From assembly GCA_902470265.1 (NCBI GenBank), contig CABRFW010000054.1, positions 1 to 8,971 on the forward strand: 8,971 nt of DNA. The letters run 5' to 3'. Of the stretch, positions 6,264 through 8,971 are shown in pieces; the stretch's first letter is position 1, and each line of letters starts with the position of its first letter. Under the pieces are notes generated by a model. It was not told the DNA's origin. It saw nothing but the letters and a program-made list of their open reading frames with translations, and made no database searches. A program made the position numbers and the translations under genes. This stretch comes from an uncultured Collinsella sp. (GTDB lineage: Bacteria; Actinomycetota; Coriobacteriia; Coriobacteriales; Coriobacteriaceae).

Positions 6264-7190
6264 CTACCCCCTCTTCTTCTTGGAAATCAGACGAACGATA
6301 CCCACCAGCGTGGCGGAGATGATAAACAGGACCACACCCATGCCGAACAGCGCCGAGCGGTGCAGACCCGAGGAATAGCTCATGTCGAGCGCAATCTGGC
6401 TCGTGAGCGTCGAGATGGGGCTCGCAATGCTGTCGGGAATAACCGGGGCGTTACCTACGACCATGAGCACGGCCATGGTCTCGCCGATGGCACGGCCCAT
6501 ACCCAGCACGATGGCATCAACGATACCCAGCTTCGCGGCAGGTAGCACGACCTTATAGATGGTCTGCCACTTTGTGGCGCCCATGGCATACGATGCCTCG
6601 CGAATGCCCATGGGAATGGAATTGAGGGCATCGATGGTGAGCGTGGTGATCGTGGGAACGATCATGATGGCAAGGACGAACCAAGCCGTCAGGGCACCAA
6701 AACCAAGGCCACCGGTCACCTGCGCGATAAATGGGCGGATGATGATCATGCCGAAAAAGCCGTAGATGATAGAAGGGATGCCGGCCAGCAGGTCGACGGC
6801 AGGGCTGATGAGCTTGCGCACGCGCTTGCCGGCGATCTCGACCAGGTACACGGCCGTGCCCACACCTAGCGGCACGCCCATGGCGAGCGCACCGACGGTC
6901 ACCAGACCTGAGCCGGCAAGCAGCGACATGATGCCGTAGTGGCCCTCAGAGGGCGCCCACGTAAAGCTAAAGAAGTCCGCCAGACCGATGTCGGTAAAGA
7001 CGGGCAGCGCCGAGTACGTGGTAAAGACAAAAATCAGGATGACGGTAACGACCGCCAAAAACGCGCAGGCAAAGAAGATCCACTGCAGCGCCTTCTCCTT
7101 GATATAGGTACTGCGCGATACGAGCGCCAGCTCGCGCTTCTTGGGTGCCTGAGCATTCTGCTCAGTCTGGGAGTTTTCCTGTGCTTCCAT
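6264..7190 (-). CDS. pstC: Phosphate ABC transporter permease PstC
   Basis: Membrane permease of 308 aa, partner of PstA. A polar N-terminus (about 1-35) is followed by six predicted helices at roughly 37-58, 88-117, 131-154, 163-184, 222-246 and 277-302. The coupling loop carries EASYAMGATKWQTIYKVVLPAA (198-219), and GRAIGETMAVLMVVGN (232-247) matches the PstC consensus. The segment AVDLLAGIPSIIYGFFG (131-147) is typical of PstC. I chose ATG at 7190, which has GGGGAG 8 bases upstream and begins 1 base after the pstS stop. A GTG at 7199 is in frame but almost touches the ribosome site. The tight junction suggests translational coupling with pstS. Confidence 0.96.
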   Translation of the reverse strand: MEAQENSQTEQNAQAPKKRELALVSRSTYIKEKALQWIFFACAFLAVVTVILIFVFTTYSALPVFTDIGLADFFSFTWAPSEGHYGIMSLLAGSGLVTVGALAMGVPLGVGTAVYLVEIAGKRVRKLISPAVDLLAGIPSIIYGFFGMIIIRPFIAQVTGGLGFGALTAWFVLAIMIVPTITTLTIDALNSIPMGIREASYAMGATKWQTIYKVVLPAAKLGIVDAIVLGMGRAIGETMAVLMVVGNAPVIPDSIASPISTLTSQIALDMSYSSGLHRSALFGMGVVLFIISATLVGIVRLISKKKRG

Positions 7191-7191
7191 G

Positions 7192-8028
7192 CTACTCACT
7201 CCCCTTCTCGTCGTTGGTGACGGGAATAAAGCCCGCCTCGCGAATCTGCTTGTCCATCTTTTCGGACGTCACGTAGTCGATGTAATCCTGCGCCTGCTGC
7301 GAAGGCGCACCCTTCACAAAGAAGTAAAGGTCGCGCGAGATGGGATAGCCGCCACTCGCGACCGTCTTCTCGGACGCCTCAACATGATTGACCGAGACAG
7401 CCTTGACCGAGGTCTTGGCGTTGAGGCTATCGACGAAGCCCAGCGAAATGTAGCCGATGGCCCCACGCGAACGAGATACCACGTCGCGCACCTGGCCCGT
7501 ACCCGAAAGAACAGCCGAGCGGCGATCGAACGGCGTGCCATCCATCACGATGGTACGGAAGGCCTCGCGCGTACCGGACGCCTCGTCTCGGTTGATGACC
7601 TGAATCCTCAGGTCCTCGCCACCGACCTCTTTCCAATTGGTAATCTTGCCGGCGTAGATATCGCGGAGCTGCTCGGTCGAGAGGTTATCGACGGGGTTGT
7701 CGTCGTTCACGATGACCGCAATACCGTCGTGGGCAATGACGATGGGAGTCAGGCCCAGATCCTGTTCGTCGGCATTGAGTCCACGGGAGGAGCTGGCGAT
7801 ATCGGCCGTGCCGGCGCTGACGGCCTCGATCCCAGCGGAAGAACCCAAACCGGAAACGAGCACGTCGATGCCGGTCTCCTCCTTAAAGCCCTCGGCCGCA
7901 ATCTCGGCGATAGGAAGGCAGGTCGTGGAGCCGGCCACGGTAATGGAAGAGGTAGAAGATCCCGAAGAACAGGCGCACAGCGTAAGCGTAAGCACAGCGG
8001 CGCTCAGGACCGATACGATCTTTCTCAT
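7192..8028 (-). CDS. pstS: Phosphate-binding lipoprotein PstS
   Basis: Extracytoplasmic phosphate-binding subunit of 278 aa that delivers phosphate to PstC-PstA. A lipoprotein signal is clear: MRK, a hydrophobic stretch, then lipobox LCAC with the lipidated Cys at residue 20, followed by a Ser/Gly-rich tether. Expected phosphate-site elements are present: AGSTTC (32-37), GSSAGIEAVSAGTADIASSSR (62-82) including D76, and the RDEASGT motif (147-153), which supplies the Arg, Ser and Thr ligands. The mature domain is rather short for a PstS but lacks no obvious block. The start ATG at 8028 overlaps the pgeF stop by four bases (ATGA). There is no strong ribosome site of its own inside pgeF, so it is probably translated by coupling to pgeF. 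Confidence 0.96.
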   Translation of the reverse strand: MRKIVSVLSAAVLTLTLCACSSGSSTSSITVAGSTTCLPIAEIAAEGFKEETGIDVLVSGLGSSAGIEAVSAGTADIASSSRGLNADEQDLGLTPIVIAHDGIAVIVNDDNPVDNLSTEQLRDIYAGKITNWKEVGGEDLRIQVINRDEASGTREAFRTIVMDGTPFDRRSAVLSGTGQVRDVVSRSRGAIGYISLGFVDSLNAKTSVKAVSVNHVEASEKTVASGGYPISRDLYFFVKGAPSQQAQDYIDYVTSEKMDKQIREAGFIPVTNDEKGSE

Positions 8029-8825
8029 AGCATCACGCCGATCGCAGCATGGCGCCCACAGGTGCCGTCCTCGTTACGGTAGGAATAAAAGCGGTCGTTC
8101 TGACGCACGGTCGAAAGCTGGGTATCCACGATATTATCCGTGTCGACACCGACATCTACCAGCGCCTCGCGAATGGCAGCGGAAAGATCAAGCATGCGAG
8201 AGGTATTCGCATCGATGCAAGAGAACTCGGCGGCAAAGCGATCCATGAGTTCCTGGGATACCTCATATTCGTCACCCAAGATATGGGGGCCGATATAGGC
8301 GGAAACGTCGCTCGCATCGCAACCGGCAGCATCGCAAAGCGCCTGGCACGCCTTGGCGGAAATACGTGCAATCGTGCCCTTCCAACCGGAGTGCACCACG
8401 GCAAATCCGCCGGGGGCCACCAGCACCACGGGAACGCAGTCGGCAAAGCAGAGCAGCACGGGCACGTTATGCGCCGTGCAGACGATGGCATCACAGCCCT
8501 CGGCAATCTGCTCGCGAACGTCCTCAAGGTCATCGGCGCCGTTCGAGGTCACCGCAACGATATGATCACCATGGACCTGATTGGGGACGAGCAGGTTGTG
8601 CTCGCACTCGGCGGCACCCATAGCCTCGAGCGCACGACGACGATTTTCTTGAACAGCAAAGGGGTCATCGCCAACATGCGAGCCCAAGTTGAGTGAGGAG
8701 TACGCATCTTCGGAAACGCCACCGGCGCGCTCGGTGAAGGCAAAGCGAACATCGGATGTCGCGCCCTCCACCAACGTAACTCCATCATGGTCGACACGCG
8801 AAACTTTGTCCGCACGTGCTGCCAT
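8025..8825 (-). CDS. pgeF: YfiH/YlmD (PgeF, DUF152) purine nucleoside phosphorylase-like / peptidoglycan editing factor
   Basis: Protein of 266 aa of the YfiH/YlmD/LACC1 family. Members have been described as multi-copper-oxidase-like, as peptidoglycan editing factor in Escherichia coli, and as purine nucleoside phosphorylase or adenosine deaminase for the human homologue LACC1; the role here is not settled. The metal-site residues are conserved: H85 in NQVHGD, C130 in FADCVPVVLVAP, and H145 in VVHSGWKGT. The C-terminal SYRNEDGTCGRHAAIGVML matches the family SYRR...GR end. Start: ATG at 8825 has AGGAGG 7 bases upstream; an ATG at 8891 in frame would add 22 unsupported residues. In other Gram-positives this gene (ylmD) adjoins ylmE; here it leads directly into pstS with a 4-base overlap. 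Confidence 0.93.
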   Translation of the reverse strand: MAARADKVSRVDHDGVTLVEGATSDVRFAFTERAGGVSEDAYSSLNLGSHVGDDPFAVQENRRRALEAMGAAECEHNLLVPNQVHGDHIVAVTSNGADDLEDVREQIAEGCDAIVCTAHNVPVLLCFADCVPVVLVAPGGFAVVHSGWKGTIARISAKACQALCDAAGCDASDVSAYIGPHILGDEYEVSQELMDRFAAEFSCIDANTSRMLDLSAAIREALVDVGVDTDNIVDTQLSTVRQNDRFYSYRNEDGTCGRHAAIGVML

Positions 8826-8852
8826 ACTAAAGCCTCCTAATAACACAAGTAT

Positions 8853-8867
8853 TGCGGCGACGCCGCA
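8853..8867 (-). other. Leader hairpin upstream of pgeF
   Basis: TGCGGC (8853-8858) and GCCGCA (8862-8867) form a perfect 6-bp stem with a 3-base loop in the presumed untranslated leader, about 18 bases before the AGGAGG ribosome site. No T-run follows, so it is not a terminator. It may only stabilise the leader; no known riboswitch is recognised. Confidence 0.35.
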
Positions 8868-8903
8868 GCAGTCCGTGCCATACGGCTGCATACTTCATCA
8901 AAA

Positions 8904-8946
8904 AGGATACCCGCAGCGGTAAGGAGCAAACGTAAAGGGAACGTAA
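8904..8946 (-). promoter_or_regulatory. Candidate Pho-box-like direct repeats and -10 upstream of pgeF-pst
   Basis: Read on the - strand, TTACGT occurs at 8946-8941 and again at 8935-8930, an 11-base period typical of PhoB/PhoP-type half-sites. A third, weaker TTACCG is at 8922-8917, off register by two bases. A -10-like TATCCT (8909-8904) follows, with no good -35, as in many activator-dependent promoters. The arrangement suggests phosphate-starvation control of the operon beginning at pgeF. The exact hexamer differs from well-known Pho boxes, and no regulator gene is in the window. Confidence 0.4.
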
Positions 8947-8971
8947 GGAGATTGGAGGCTTTCGTTTACAA

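Noticed and set aside
7189..8082. + strand open frame of 297 codons opposite pstS
   Set aside because: It is antisense to the clear lipoprotein PstS gene and has no recognisable domain or start signal.
8826..8891. Upstream ATG giving a longer PgeF with a hydrophobic N-terminus
   Set aside because: The extra 22 residues could be mistaken for a signal sequence, but AGGAGG is placed ideally for the ATG at 8825 and the extension runs through the leader hairpin.

Overview
The window looks like a chromosomal segment of a high-GC Gram-positive bacterium, most likely an actinobacterium of the class Coriobacteriia (Collinsella-like). This rests on GC-rich, C/G-ending codons in most genes, a DivIVA with the actinobacterial KRGY signature, a SepF with a long linker, and a complete Pst phosphate transporter. 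The genus is an inference; no rRNA or other taxonomic marker is present.

Layout. The first 212 bases hold no convincing gene but contain imperfect G/T-rich direct repeats. A nitroreductase-family gene follows on the + strand (213-743) and ends at its own terminator (791-828). Everything else is on the - strand and reads from right to left towards a second, back-to-back terminator (854-883). In transcription order the - strand genes are pgeF (ylmD/yfiH), pstS, pstC, pstA, pstB, phoU, yggS (ylmE), sepF (ylmF), yggT (ylmG) and divIVA.

How the genes fit together. PstS, PstC, PstA and PstB form the high-affinity phosphate ABC importer, and PhoU is its usual negative partner. YggS, SepF, YggT and DivIVA are the classical cell-division and polar-growth cluster found downstream of ftsZ in many Gram-positives. 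There the ylmD homologue (pgeF) normally sits directly next to ylmE. Here the whole pstSCAB-phoU block lies exactly between ylmD and ylmE, and ylmH is absent. pgeF overlaps pstS by 4 bases (ATGA), so it reads as the first gene of the phosphate operon. A Pho-box-like set of direct repeats lies upstream of pgeF.

Points deserving a second look are: the pst insertion into the ylm cluster; yggT, whose first membrane helix is encoded upstream of any ATG/GTG/TTG and which is in frame with the sepF stop codon; an abrupt codon-usage change inside the nitroreductase gene; and a PhoU with an acidic C-terminal extension and altered metal-motif residues. I see no CRISPR array, tRNA, rRNA, insertion sequence or clearly new defence system.
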